A stretch of 64,000 bases of DNA from JAICQM01 sp963781555 (lineage in GTDB: Bacteria > Chloroflexota > Limnocylindria > QHBO01): NCBI GenBank assembly GCA_963781555.1, contig CAWAGB010000008.1, positions 186,001 through 250,000 on the forward strand. The letters are read 5' to 3'. The position numbers were made by a program, and so were the translations under genes. The notes beneath the pieces are model-generated. The model did no database searches. It was not told the origin of the DNA and saw only the letters and a list, made by a program, of their open reading frames with translations. Of the stretch, positions 1-9,322 are shown one piece after another; position 1 is the stretch's first letter, and every line of letters starts with the position of its first letter.

Positions 1-142
1 CCCGAGCATCCGCGTCGTCCAGCGCCAGGGCTGCCATGGCCGTCGGCTCGGGCTCGGAGCCCGCGTCCTCGGAGGGACCGAAGCCGCCGTCGGGCTGGCG
101 CAGCTCGTTCAGCATCCGCGCGACTTCAGATGCGCTGGGCAT
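1..142 (-). CDS. Partial CDS, prenyltransferase/terpene-cyclase-type repeat protein (N-terminal 47 residues)
   Basis: The reading frame from the ATG at 142 stays open to the window edge. It contains QPDGGFG followed by a SEPEPTAMAALAL segment. The DGGFG motif followed by an EPT-A-AALAL helix is what the alpha/alpha-barrel repeat of squalene-hopene cyclase and prenyltransferase beta-subunit-like proteins looks like; the assignment rests on this single repeat. The start overlaps the end of the upstream GT87 gene by 17 bp, which suggests cotranscription. An alternative ATG lies at 115. Everything beyond residue 47 is outside the window, so the function cannot be stated. Confidence 0.5.
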   Translation of the reverse strand, partial: MPSASEVARMLNELRQPDGGFGPSEDAGSEPEPTAMAALALDDADAR

Positions 143-1040
143 GTGCCACTCGCGCGGTGTCCATTGAAGACGGCGCATCCGCCGCCCGCCTCGCATACGC
201 CGCCACGGTCGCGATGAGCCCCGGCAGGACGAAGGCGAGGTACGCGGTCGAGACCCTGGGCGGGACGAGGAACATCGCGATGCCGGCGGCGGCGAACACC
301 AACGGCGAGCGACGGAGCGCCAGCCATCCCACGACGCCGAGCGATCCGAGGGCAAGCACCGCCCAGAGCGCCGGGCTCGCTGCGTAGATCGACAGGAGCC
401 CGGTCCCCGGGCTCGTCACGTAGTTCGACAGGTCGAACGCGAGCATCGGCGCGAAGAGAAGGGCCGTCGTCCCGAGCGCAATCACGGCCTGGCGCCAGCG
501 GCCATTCGCGAGCCAGCCCGCGACGAAGAGGATCGGCGCCAGCTTCATGGACGCGGCCACCCCGACCCACACGCCGGCAGCGGGGCGAAGGATCGTCCAC
601 GACAGGAGCGCGACCACCAGCGGATGGGCGTTGCCGAACATGGCGGTCTCGGCCAGCAGCGCGACCATCAGCGCCGCCAGGACGGTGGCGGACCGGCCGC
701 CAAGACGCATCACCGGAATCCCGGCGGCGAACGCGCACGCCAGCATCGCCAGCGACCAGGCGTGCGTGGCAACGTCGACCGGAAGCAGCGTCATCGGGAG
801 CCAGGCGACCGCGAACCAGGGTGCGTACCGGAAGACCTCGTGCGCCTCTGGATTCACCGCCGGGTACAGCGCCGCCCCGTCGCGCAGGCGTTCGGCGGCG
901 AGGTAGTAGGCGCGCGCGTCCGCCGGGTTCCAGGCGAGGAACCACGAGGTGATGGTGTATGCCAGCCAGCCGAGCGCGATGCCGGTGGCGACGAAACGCG
1001 CAATGCGCCGGGTGCGAGCCACGACGCCACGGTAGCGCAT
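126..1040 (-). CDS. GT87-family (DUF2029) membrane glycosyltransferase-like protein
   Basis: About 304 residues, mostly hydrophobic, with eight or more membrane helices. It shares with several neighbours the pattern D-A-x-A-Y-x-x-A-x-R-L-R-x-G-x-x-L-Y followed by FRYAPWFA, and a G-N-A-H-P-L-V-V-A-L helix followed by A-A-S-M-K-L-A-P. The GT87 family transfers sugars from polyprenyl-phosphate donors on the outer face of the membrane; the acceptor is unknown here. The frame extends back to 1211, but that would overlap the divergent gene at 1114, so the ATG at 1040 is chosen. It is divergent from the next gene with about 70 bp between starts. Confidence 0.75.
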   Translation of the reverse strand: MRYRGVVARTRRIARFVATGIALGWLAYTITSWFLAWNPADARAYYLAAERLRDGAALYPAVNPEAHEVFRYAPWFAVAWLPMTLLPVDVATHAWSLAMLACAFAAGIPVMRLGGRSATVLAALMVALLAETAMFGNAHPLVVALLSWTILRPAAGVWVGVAASMKLAPILFVAGWLANGRWRQAVIALGTTALLFAPMLAFDLSNYVTSPGTGLLSIYAASPALWAVLALGSLGVVGWLALRRSPLVFAAAGIAMFLVPPRVSTAYLAFVLPGLIATVAAYARRAADAPSSMDTARVAHAQRI

Positions 1041-1113
1041 CCGTGCCTTCGGGCCGGTCGCCCGGTCGGGCCATGACCATCGTGCCGCCCCCAATGGCCG
1101 GTAGCGTGCCACC

Positions 1114-1914
1114 ATGCCGGCGATGCCACGCCTCTCGTTGCTTCGCCTCCCGGTCATTGCATTGTGCGTTGGTCTTGGGCTTGCCTTCGGGTGGTGGGCG
1201 GTGACGAGCATGAGCCAGCCGGATGTGGCCGCCTATGACGCCGCTGCGGGACGCCTGCGCGCCGGGGAGCCGCTCTATTCGCCCGGCAGCATGAATGTCG
1301 CGGAGGTGTACCGCTACGCCCCGTGGTTCGCCGCCCTGTGGGGGGTCATCGGCAGCCGTCCGCTCCTCCTGGTCGCGTCAGTCCTCTCCGTCATCTACGT
1401 CGCGTGGCGCACGCGCGGCGGCTGGCCGGTCAACGTCCTGCTGATCGGGTGCCTGCTTGGAAGCGTTTCGGATGGCAACGTCCAGCCGCTCCTGGTGGCG
1501 AGCCTGATCTGGGCACGCGACCGCTGGACGGGTCCGGTGTGGATCGCCATCGCGGCCAGCATCAAGGGGGTGCCCGCGGCGTTCGCCCTCGTACATCTGG
1601 GGCGTCGCGAGTGGCGACGCTTCGCGCTCTTCGCCGCCGTCTCGGCACTTGCCCTGGCCCCCATGCTCGCGTTTGACCTGTCGGCGTACCCGACCGATGC
1701 CGGATCGCGAACCATCCTCTGGGGCTCGCCGCTCTACCTCCCCGCCGTCGTCGCCGGGGTCATCGCGACCGTCGGGTTGGCGCGTACGCGGTACGCGTGG
1801 CTGGCAGCCGCGACCCTGGCGGTGATTGCCATGCCGCGCTTCTGGCTCTACGACCTCTCGTGGCTGCTGGTTCCGCTGGCGCTTGACGACGGCGACACTT
1901 CGAGAGCCGCCTGA
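1114..1914 (+). CDS. GT87-family membrane protein
   Basis: 266 residues with multiple membrane segments. It carries the locus signature: A-Y-D-A-A-A-G-R-L-R-A-G-E-P-L-Y, then V-Y-R-Y-A-P-W-F-A, then G-N-V-Q-P-L-L-V-A-S, then A-A-S-I-K-G-V-P. It is slightly shorter than its paralogs. A second ATG two codons downstream (1120) is an equally good start. It is followed after 3 nt by the GT39-like gene at 1918 and reads as the first gene of a four-gene plus-strand operon. It is probably a lipid-linked sugar transferase; donor and acceptor cannot be inferred. Confidence 0.72.
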   Translation: MPAMPRLSLLRLPVIALCVGLGLAFGWWAVTSMSQPDVAAYDAAAGRLRAGEPLYSPGSMNVAEVYRYAPWFAALWGVIGSRPLLLVASVLSVIYVAWRTRGGWPVNVLLIGCLLGSVSDGNVQPLLVASLIWARDRWTGPVWIAIAASIKGVPAAFALVHLGRREWRRFALFAAVSALALAPMLAFDLSAYPTDAGSRTILWGSPLYLPAVVAGVIATVGLARTRYAWLAAATLAVIAMPRFWLYDLSWLLVPLALDDGDTSRAA

Positions 1915-1917
1915 CCG

Positions 1918-3514
1918 ATGCATCGCCTCACCGTCCGTGACCTCGTTGCGCTCTCGGTGCTCGCCCTGGTCGCGCGCCTCCTCGCCGCGTGGCCGGTCGA
2001 CTACGCGCCGTACACGGACCCTGCCTACTACAGCCTCGTCGCTGAGCGGCTCGCCGACGGTCACGGCTTCACCGTCCCCGTCATCTGGAGCTTCCTGGAG
2101 GTTGGCAGCCGCCTTCCGGATCCGGCCGTCCTGCCGGTGGTCAGCAACGGCCATTGGATGCCGCTCACCTCCGTGGTGGCCGCTGGACCCATGGCGCTGT
2201 TCGGCCCCGGTTGGCGGAGCGGGCAGGTGCCCAGCATCCTGCTCAGCGCGGCGCTCGTGCCGGCGACCGCGGCCATCGCGTCCTGGCTCTTCGAGCACCG
2301 ATGGGTTGCCCTCGTCTCGGGCGTCCTGGCCATCTTCGCCGGCCCGCTGCTGATCTACTACCCGACGATCGAGAACTTCGCCGTGTTCGGCATCCTCGGG
2401 GCGGGAGCGATCGCGTCGGCCGTCCGGGCGGTGCAGGTCCCAACGGCCGGCACGTGGCTCATCGTCTCCGGGTTGCTGTGCGGGGTTGCCACCCTGGCGC
2501 GCGTGGACGGCGTGCTGCTGACCGTGGCCCCCGCCACGGCGTGGCTGGTGCGCGCCGAGTTCCGACGGCCACGCGGCTGGGCCATCGGTCTGGCGAGCGC
2601 TGCGGCCTTCCTGCTGGTCATGGCGCCGTGGTTCCTCCGCAACCTCAGCGTCTTCGGGGCCATCCTGCCCAGCGCGGGCGGATCGACGCTGTGGATCACG
2701 AGCTACAACGAGCAGTTCAGCATCGGCCACGAGGTGTCGCTGGCCACGTACCTGGCGTCAGGGCCGGCCACGATCGTGGGATCCAAGCTCGAGTCGTGGT
2801 TCGAGCTGCTCGGGCGGACAGCCGTGCTGCTCGGGCGGCACGTTCCTGCTGACCTTCATCCCGGGCCTGTGGATGGCGCGCCGCCGGCGCGATCTGCTGC
2901 CCTTCGTCGCGTACTTCGTGGTGCTCTTCGTGATCATGGGAGGCCTCTTCACCTTCCATGCGCCGCGGGGCGCCTGGTATCACTCGGCACCCGCGTGGCT
3001 GCCGTTCGCGATCCCGCTGAGCGTCGCGTCCCTTCCCGCCGCCGCGACGGCCGCCGGCCGATTCTGGCCGTTCCTGCGGCGGCCGCAGACGCATCGCTTC
3101 CTGGCGGTCGTGGCCACCGCCGGTGCCGTGATCCTGTCGGTGGTGGGGTCGCTGGCCATCTGGCACGAGTGGGACCGCTCGCATCGGCTCGACACTGCCG
3201 GCGCGGCCTTCTTCACCGGCCGCGGCGCAACTGATGACGTCGTCATGTACGCCGACCCGGCGACGCTCGCGCTCCTGTCCGGCAATCCGGGCGTGGCGCC
3301 GAGCTTCGACCCGTACCCGGTTCTCGAACGCATCGTCGATGCCTACGGCGTGCGCTGGGTGATGCTCCAGCTGGCGGAGGGCGAGACGCGTGACCCGCTG
3401 GGACTCTGGGAGGGCTCCGCGTCGGTCGACGCGCAGGGCAACCGCGCAACCTGGCTCGCCGACACGCCGGCCCTCGACATCCCAGGACTGCGCATCTACG
3501 AGGTCCGGCCGTGA
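1918..3514 (+). CDS. GT39/PMT-like membrane glycosyltransferase, one frameshift near 2830
   Basis: The N-terminal part (1918 to about 2830) has the GT39 (ArnT/PMT) hallmark of an acidic residue in the first periplasmic loop, Y-T-D-P-A-Y-Y-S-L-V-A-E-R-L-A-D-G-H-G-F, followed by membrane helices and an R-V-D-G-V-L-L segment. Near 2830 the frame changes by one base. The other frame continues directly with G-T-F-L-L-T-F-I-P-G-L-W-M-A-R-R-R-R and the remaining helices, ending at 3514 in a soluble C-terminal domain (Y-A-D-P-A-T-L-A-L-L-S-G). Joined, the product is about 531 residues, normal for this family. A one-base insertion in the assembly is the simplest reading. It overlaps the next gene by GTGA. 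Confidence 0.7.
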
Positions 3515-4338
3515 CCCGGTCCCTGTGGACGGTCCTGGCGGTGGGGATCGCGGTCCTCATCGGCCTGGTGGCGTGGACCGAGCTCAACCACGCGGCGGCG
3601 CTCTCGACCGGGTCCGACATGGACGCCTACTGGGAGGCGGCCGAGCGGCTGCGCGCGGGCGGGCCGCTGTATCGGGCGGGCATGGAGACCGATTCGGACC
3701 TGTACCGATACGCCCCGTGGTTTGCCTTCGCCTGGGTGCCGCTCACCTACCTCCCGAAGGATGCCGTCCTGGTCGGATGGATGGCGCTGTGCCTCGGCGC
3801 GGCGATCGCGTCGGTGGCGCCTCTGCTGCGGGAGGGCCCCGCCGGTTGGGCAGCGCTTGCCTTCCTGCTTCCCTTCCAGCTGGAAGGCGCCGCGTTCGGT
3901 AACGTCCAGCCCTTGCTCGTCCTGGTGCTGATGTGGGGGGCGCCACGACGCAGCGGGCCGCTGTGGGTCGCGATCGGCGCGTCGCTCAAGCTCGTCCCGC
4001 TGGTGCTCGTGGTCGTCTACGCGTCGCGCGGCGAATGGCGGCGCGTGGCTGAGACGCTGGCGCTGACAGCGGTCCTCGTCGCGCCGATGCTGCTCTTCGA
4101 CCTCGGCGGCTACTCGACGGCCATCGGCAGCGGCCAGCTGAGCCTGCTCACCGTCTCGCCGCTCCTCTTCGGCGCCGTCGTGGCGCTCGGCCTGATGGCC
4201 ACCTACGCACTCGGACGCACCCGCCATGCATGGGTCGTGGGTTCGCTGGCCATGATGCTCGCCCTGCCGCGCTTCCTGTTGTACGAGGTCAGCTTCGCGG
4301 TGGTCGGCCTGGCACGCGACCGACGGGTCGGGCCGTGA
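3511..4338 (+). CDS. GT87-family membrane protein
   Basis: 275 residues, GTG start at 3511 overlapping the upstream stop by 4 bp (GTGA). It contains the locus signature D-M-D-A-Y-W-E-A-A-E-R-L-R-A-G-G-P-L-Y, L-Y-R-Y-A-P-W-F-A, G-N-V-Q-P-L-L-V and A-S-L-K-L-V-P. Eight or so hydrophobic helices are evident. It is one of seven GT87 paralogs in the first 11 kb and is closest in pattern to the genes at 9323 and 1114. It is translationally coupled to both neighbours. The predicted role is sugar transfer from a lipid carrier at the membrane; substrate unknown. Confidence 0.75.
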   Translation: MTRSLWTVLAVGIAVLIGLVAWTELNHAAALSTGSDMDAYWEAAERLRAGGPLYRAGMETDSDLYRYAPWFAFAWVPLTYLPKDAVLVGWMALCLGAAIASVAPLLREGPAGWAALAFLLPFQLEGAAFGNVQPLLVLVLMWGAPRRSGPLWVAIGASLKLVPLVLVVVYASRGEWRRVAETLALTAVLVAPMLLFDLGGYSTAIGSGQLSLLTVSPLLFGAVVALGLMATYALGRTRHAWVVGSLAMMLALPRFLLYEVSFAVVGLARDRRVGP

Positions 4339-5348
4339 GCATGCGCCTGGCGCGCGTTGTGGCGGCGGCGCTGGCCGTCGCCGGCTGGCTGGTCTTCGGC
4401 TTCATGACCTGGTACGCCCTGTCTCTGGGCCAGCAGTTCTCGACCGGGCACGTCTTCCAGGTGGACTGGCACGTCTTCTGGGCCGGCGCGCGGGACCTGC
4501 TGGACCGCGAGCTGTATCGCGTCCCGCTCGACGCGGGGGGCCTGCCGCTCTCGGCCAGCGCGTTCCGCCTCCCGCCCTTCTCGGCCGTGTGGCCGCTGCC
4601 GCTGCTGCCCCTGCCGGTCGCCATCGGCGGCATTGCCTGGCAGGTCGTGGCGGCAGCCTCGGTCGCGGGCACGGCGATCATCGCCCTCGACCTTGCCGCC
4701 GTGCGGCGCCCATGGCTCTGGGCGGGCCTGGTCCTCGGGCCGCTGGGTGTGACGCTGATGTATCTAGAAGGACTGCACCTGGGGACGAACAACTACCTCG
4801 TTCTGCTCCTGGTGGCAGTCGGCGCCTGGTGCCACCTTCGTGGCCACGATCGGTGGGCGGGCGTGCTGATCGGCCTTGCCATCGCCACGAAGCTGTGGCC
4901 GGCCGTGCTGCTCGTCGTCATGGTCCGCGAGCATCGCTGGCGGGAGCTGCGCTGGACGGCGGGTACGGTCTTCGTCCAGGGCGTTGTGCTGCTGGCCTGG
5001 TTGGGGCCTGACGTGCTGCGTGACATGCTGGCTACCCTGGCGGTGGCGATCCCGCCGACCGGCCTGCTGATCGGGCCGACGGCATTCCCCGGGCTCCGCG
5101 ACGCGTGGAATGCGGGCGTGGGCGCGCTCGTGTGCATCGCCCTGCTGGCCCTCCCACTGCGCGGCCGTGCGGCGCTTGGTGCCGCGATCGTGGCGGGGAT
5201 GGCGCCGATCGGGAACCTGTGGATCCACTATGCGCCGACGATTCTCTTCGGGCTGGCCCTGCTCGCGACCGATGCGCTACTGCGCGACCGCCTCTCCGGT
5301 CACGACATCGGCGTCCAGCGCGGAATCACCGAGCCGCCGCCAGCGTGA
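4335..5348 (+). CDS. GT87-family (DUF2029) membrane glycosyltransferase-like protein
   Basis: About 337 residues. GTG at 4335 forms a second GTGA overlap with the upstream gene; an ATG two codons later (4341) is the alternative. The protein differs from its neighbours: it lacks YRYAPWFA but has F-Q-V-D-W-H-V-F-W-A-G-A-R-D-L-L, N-N-Y-L-V-L-L-L-V and A-I-A-T-K-L-W-P, the usual GT87 pattern of a polar G/N helix followed by an A-x-x-x-K-x-x-P helix. The last 72 bp overlap the end of the convergent gene at 5277, which is unusual for genuine genes but both reading frames are well conserved up to that point. Confidence 0.75.
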   Translation: MSMRLARVVAAALAVAGWLVFGFMTWYALSLGQQFSTGHVFQVDWHVFWAGARDLLDRELYRVPLDAGGLPLSASAFRLPPFSAVWPLPLLPLPVAIGGIAWQVVAAASVAGTAIIALDLAAVRRPWLWAGLVLGPLGVTLMYLEGLHLGTNNYLVLLLVAVGAWCHLRGHDRWAGVLIGLAIATKLWPAVLLVVMVREHRWRELRWTAGTVFVQGVVLLAWLGPDVLRDMLATLAVAIPPTGLLIGPTAFPGLRDAWNAGVGALVCIALLALPLRGRAALGAAIVAGMAPIGNLWIHYAPTILFGLALLATDALLRDRLSGHDIGVQRGITEPPPA

Positions 5349-7383
5349 GGCGAGCAGGTACGCCGCCGCGTACAGCGCAGCGACCAGCACGATGAGCCAG
5401 CGGTAGCCCGACAACAGGGCCACGTACTCCAGCACCCCGCCAAGCATGGCGCCGAGCAGGTTGCTGGCGAAAGCCATATCGGCCGCCTTCGCCTCGCGAA
5501 AGGCGTAGGTGAAGACCAGGTTGGCGAAGAAGACGGGAGCGAAGGCCACAGTCGCCGCGAGCGCGTAGCGCAGGGACGGTGGGTCAATCAGCAGCTGCTC
5601 GGGCGGCAGAACGAAGGCGACTCCCAGCGCGACCATCAGGCCCACGTACAGCGGCCACGAGCGCCGAGGACGGAAGACGGCCGTGACGCCGATCGCCAGC
5701 AGGACGCTGACGAGGATCGCGAAGAACGCCAGCGCATTGACGATCCAGGTCGTGCCGAACAGCAGGGAGAAGCTGACCAGGCTCTTCGTCTCGAGGAGGA
5801 GGAAGGCAATCCCCGAGCACGAAGAAGTGCGGCGAGAACTGGACGGCACGTGCCCCGGTGCGCCGGGCTGCGACCCCGATGGAGCCGAGGGCGAGCACCA
5901 CCATGAACGCGAGCGCCACGAGGTAATACGGGGCGATGAACGGCTCGCGGAGGTACAGGAACGGCCAGTCATCCGTCGCGTGGCGAGGGGCCGGACCGAT
6001 GACCGCCGGCACCGGATCCGTGGTGTCGCCCGGCGGCGTCCCCGCCACCGAGGCAACCAGGGGTCCCGCCGCAAGGGCGGCCTGGTTGCCGTCGTAGAGA
6101 CGCAGGAGGGGACGCTCCCCGAAGACGGTCTCGAGCTGCGAGCTCAGCTTGGCGATCAGCCAAGGCTCGCGGTAGTAGTTGTAAAGCACGAAGATCCCGT
6201 CATCGGTCAGGTGCTCGCGGACCGAGCGGAATGCCTCTTCCGTGAACAGGAATGACTCCAGGCGCAGGTTGGCCGTGCTGCTGACAAGGGTCAGCGAGTC
6301 CGGCAGCGCGAAGATGACGAGGTCGTAGCGTTCCTGCTGCGTGCGCAGGAACGCCCGCCCGTCGTTGTTGTAGCGGGTGACGCGCGGATCGTCGTAGGGA
6401 TGGTCCGGATGTCGCTGGATGCCGAGCCGCTGGATGACCGGATCGATCTCGACGGCGTCGACGGCACCGGCCCCTCGCGCCAGGGCGATGGCCGTATCGG
6501 TGCCCGTGCCGGCGCCCACCACCAGAACCTTCGGGTAGGTCCGTCCGGGAAACCAGTCGTACACCTGCTGATAAAACGCATTCTTCCGCGGGTCGTCGGC
6601 CGCATGGAGCGTTTGGTGCGGGATGCCATTGACCGAGAGGCCGGTCAGGCCGCGGCTGTCGGTGAAGACGTCGACCCGGTAGTACGGGGACCAGAATTGC
6701 TCGACCTCCGCCGGCGTCAGCGTGCCACCGAAGACGGTCGCGACCATCGCGAGCCCGCCGACGAGCGACCAGGCCGAGAACCCGCGGCCGAGCGCCATCA
6801 GGGCCAGCAGCAGGGCGAGCGCCGCGAACCACGCCGCCGGTGACGTTCCGAGCAGCGACATGCCGGCGAACGCGGCAATCCCGATGAGCGAGCCGCTGAT
6901 GTCGATGGCGTAGGCGCGTAGCGGGGGCATCGAGCGTAGCAACGGACCGAGCGGCAGCGCGAGGGCGGCCATCAGGGCGACCACCAGGAGGACGACCACC
7001 GGCAGGACGACGAAATTGACATCCGCGGAGTGGCTCTCCGCAAGGCCGAAGAAGATCTCGCCCTCGCTCCGCACCTGGACGTTGAGCTGTGCCGCCGTGA
7101 CCAGCAGCATGGTTGCCAGCAGGAGAAATGGGAATGGCGAGGCCGGCAGACGCATGCCGCGGCGGCCCGCCAGGAGGCCGAGCCCGATCCCCAGGAAGCT
7201 GGCCATCAGCAGGAAGTTGCTGAAGAAGCCGATATACGTGACGAGTGACGGGATCCAGCGGATGAGGGTCAGCTCGGCGAAGAGCAGACACGCGCTGGTG
7301 AGCAGCAGCTGGACGGCGTTGCCGGCGAGCGGGCGGAGCGGACGGGTGCGGGATCGCGGGCCGGGCAGCCGAGCGGGCGCCAT
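5277..7383 (-). CDS. Spermidine-synthase-like membrane protein, one frameshift near 5816
   Basis: Begins with ATG at 7383. N-terminal membrane helices are followed by a soluble Rossmann methyltransferase-like domain with V-L-V-V-G-A-G-T-G-T-D-T-A and V-E-I-D-P-V-I, as in spermidine synthases, and then more membrane helices. Near 5816 the frame shifts by one base at a GGGG run; deleting one G restores the conserved F-F-V-L-G-I-A-F-L-L-L-E-T-K motif and a continuous C-terminus to 5277. The joined product is about 700 residues, typical for the SpeE-like fused membrane family whose substrate is unknown. It is not evidence for polyamine synthesis. The stop lies inside the convergent gene (72 bp overlap). 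The upstream GT87 gene ends 3 nt before its start. Confidence 0.72.
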
Positions 7384-7386
7384 GGG

Positions 7387-8607
7387 TCAGCCGCTCTCGC
7401 TCGCGATGGGGTGCACCGGCTCAGCCGACCAATCGACCGCCAGCGTCTGGGCCAGCGACACAACCGCTGCGATCCACGCGAGGAGCAGGAGCCCGTTGCG
7501 TGCCACCACGAGCAAGAGCGGCATCGGCTGCAGGTCGATCAGTGCCGAGTAGAGCCACGGGAAGACGACGGCGGTGAGCAGCACGGCAGCCCCGATCAGC
7601 CAGCGCAGCTTGCCACCGGCAAGCGCCGCGAACGGGAAGAGCCAGATCAGGTACTGGGGCGAGATCACGCGATTGGTCACCACGAGGCTGAGCAGCACTG
7701 CCAGGCAGGCGAGCAGGAGAATACGGGGTGGCGTACTGCGCGCGCGCACGATCGCGGCGCACCCCAGACCGATGACGGCGACCACCACGAGCGGCTGCAG
7801 CACCTTGAGGACAGCAAGTGCGGCATCGGCGGCCGGCGCGCTGACATTGAACGCCCCTGCGTCGTAGCCCAGGCTGGCGGTGCCGATACCGATGCTCGCC
7901 AGGGCCGCGATGGCGGCGCCGGGCAGCGACTCGACCTGGACCGGGCGCGACGCGGTGAACGCCAACAGCTCCGCCGGGGACGCACCGGGAAAGAAGACGT
8001 AGGAGCCAAGGGCGACGGCACCTGCGGCGATGAGCCCTGCCGACAAGCGGAGGGCGGCGCCGCTGCCGCCCACGCGCCACGCCCAGATGACGAACAGCGG
8101 CGCCAGGACGACTGCGTAGACCTTGAGGCCGGCCGTGATGCCAAGCGCCAGGCCGGCAACGAGCCATCCCCCGCTCACGAGTGCCACCAGCGAAGCGAGG
8201 CTGACAACAGCCGGGACGATGTCGTACCGCCACGCAACGACCGCGGCCATGGCACATGCCAGCAGAGCGAAGGCAGTCGCACTCCGGCGAGCACCGCCGA
8301 GCCGGTCCGCGAATCGAAGAAGGAGCAGCAGCCCAGCGGTTGCGACGGCCGCCATCTCGGCGGCCAGTGCCAACACGTACGCGGGACCATCGCCCGCGGC
8401 GAGCGGAAGCGTCAGCGGTCCCAGGGCGAGGGGCGGATACCAGCTCAGGAAGGCAGTCCTTCCGAGGTCGCCGCTGAACGTCAGGCTGGCGTAGTGTGCG
8501 AAGAGACGAACGTCACCGTTCCAGCGCTGGCCGGCGGGCGTCAGCGCCACGATCGTCGCCAGCGCGATGAGCCCCAGCCCGAACCCGACCGCGCCGAGGA
8601 CGCGCAA
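7387..8607 (-). CDS. GT87-family membrane glycosyltransferase-like protein
   Basis: About 406 residues with ten or so membrane helices. It shows Y-D-I-V-P-A (acidic residue in an outer loop), G-L-K-V-Y-A-V-V-L-A-P, and near the C-terminus R-V-I-S-P-Q-Y-L-I-W-L-F-P-F; the last motif is typical of GT87 mannosyltransferase-like proteins. The frame is open upstream but would run through the methyltransferase gene. A TTG at 8607, preceded by AGG about 8 nt upstream and placed 3 nt after the methyltransferase stop, is the likely start; a CTG at 8613 giving a CTGA overlap is the alternative. Confidence 0.7.
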   Translation of the reverse strand: MRVLGAVGFGLGLIALATIVALTPAGQRWNGDVRLFAHYASLTFSGDLGRTAFLSWYPPLALGPLTLPLAAGDGPAYVLALAAEMAAVATAGLLLLLRFADRLGGARRSATAFALLACAMAAVVAWRYDIVPAVVSLASLVALVSGGWLVAGLALGITAGLKVYAVVLAPLFVIWAWRVGGSGAALRLSAGLIAAGAVALGSYVFFPGASPAELLAFTASRPVQVESLPGAAIAALASIGIGTASLGYDAGAFNVSAPAADAALAVLKVLQPLVVVAVIGLGCAAIVRARSTPPRILLLACLAVLLSLVVTNRVISPQYLIWLFPFAALAGGKLRWLIGAAVLLTAVVFPWLYSALIDLQPMPLLLVVARNGLLLLAWIAAVVSLAQTLAVDWSAEPVHPIASESG

Positions 8608-8609
8608 GG

Positions 8610-9284
8610 TCAGCCTGCGCGCCTCGCGGCGAAGAGGACGTTGAAGTGCAGCGCGGAGTACCAGATTCGCTCGACCTGGAAGCCGCTGAGCATCTCCTTG
8701 ACCTCGGGAACGCGGTATTCGTTGTGGAACGGCTCGTCGCCCGGGCAGGTGCTGGAGAGGAATCGCAGCTTCCAGATCAGGGAGCGGCACGGGACCGATC
8801 CGAGCAGCAGACCGCCAGGCTGCAGGACACGCTTCATCTCTGCGAGGGCCTTGGCGGGATACGGGACGTGCTCGAGCACCTCGGTGCACACCACGGTGGC
8901 GAAGCTCTCGTCGGGGAACGGCATCGACTCGATGTCGCCCTCCACGACCGTCTGGTTTGGCAGTCGCTGCCTGATCAGCGCGAGGTTGCGCGGATTCAGG
9001 TCAATGCCCGTGCTGCCTGCCGGCATGGATGCGAGGTTGAGCCCGGTGCCGCAGCCGGCGTCGAGCATCGGCTCCTGCGCGCGGTACTGGCGCAAGAGGT
9101 TTCGGACGGTACGCCGGCGATTGCGGTGGAAGAAGGCCTCCAACCCACGAACGTTGTCGGCGACATCGACCCAGTCGTAGGTCTCGATGTCGCGGTAGTA
9201 GTCGCGGACCCACTCGGCCCACGCGAGCTCCGTCGGGAAGCTTTCGCGGGTCAGCACGTCGGCGTCGTGGGAATGGCTGTGCAT
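8610..9284 (-). CDS. Class I SAM-dependent methyltransferase
   Basis: About 224 residues. It has the SAM-binding motif L-D-A-G-C-G-T-G-L-N, the acidic G-I-D-L-N-P motif II, E-G-D-I-E-S-M-P-F-P-D-E-S-F and E-V-L-E-H-V-P, i.e. the Methyltransf_11 fold. The frame opens earlier (9326), but the ATG at 9284 is preceded by AGGAG at 6 nt, so it is taken as the start. It is followed almost directly by a GT87 gene, so it may modify a glycan or lipid-linked sugar. The substrate cannot be read from sequence. Confidence 0.82.
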   Translation of the reverse strand: MHSHSHDADVLTRESFPTELAWAEWVRDYYRDIETYDWVDVADNVRGLEAFFHRNRRRTVRNLLRQYRAQEPMLDAGCGTGLNLASMPAGSTGIDLNPRNLALIRQRLPNQTVVEGDIESMPFPDESFATVVCTEVLEHVPYPAKALAEMKRVLQPGGLLLGSVPCRSLIWKLRFLSSTCPGDEPFHNEYRVPEVKEMLSGFQVERIWYSALHFNVLFAARRAG

Positions 9285-9322
9285 GGGGGCTCCTGCGGGG
9301 ATTGGCCGAGCCGAAGGATACG

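Noticed and set aside
7387..8889. Longer N-terminus of the GT87 protein back to 8889
   Set aside because: It would overlap the whole C-terminal third of the methyltransferase and adds Arg-rich nonsense.
7411..9180. A 589-codon open frame on the plus strand
   Set aside because: Antisense to a GT87 membrane protein and a methyltransferase with clear motifs; no hydrophobic segments or domains of its own.
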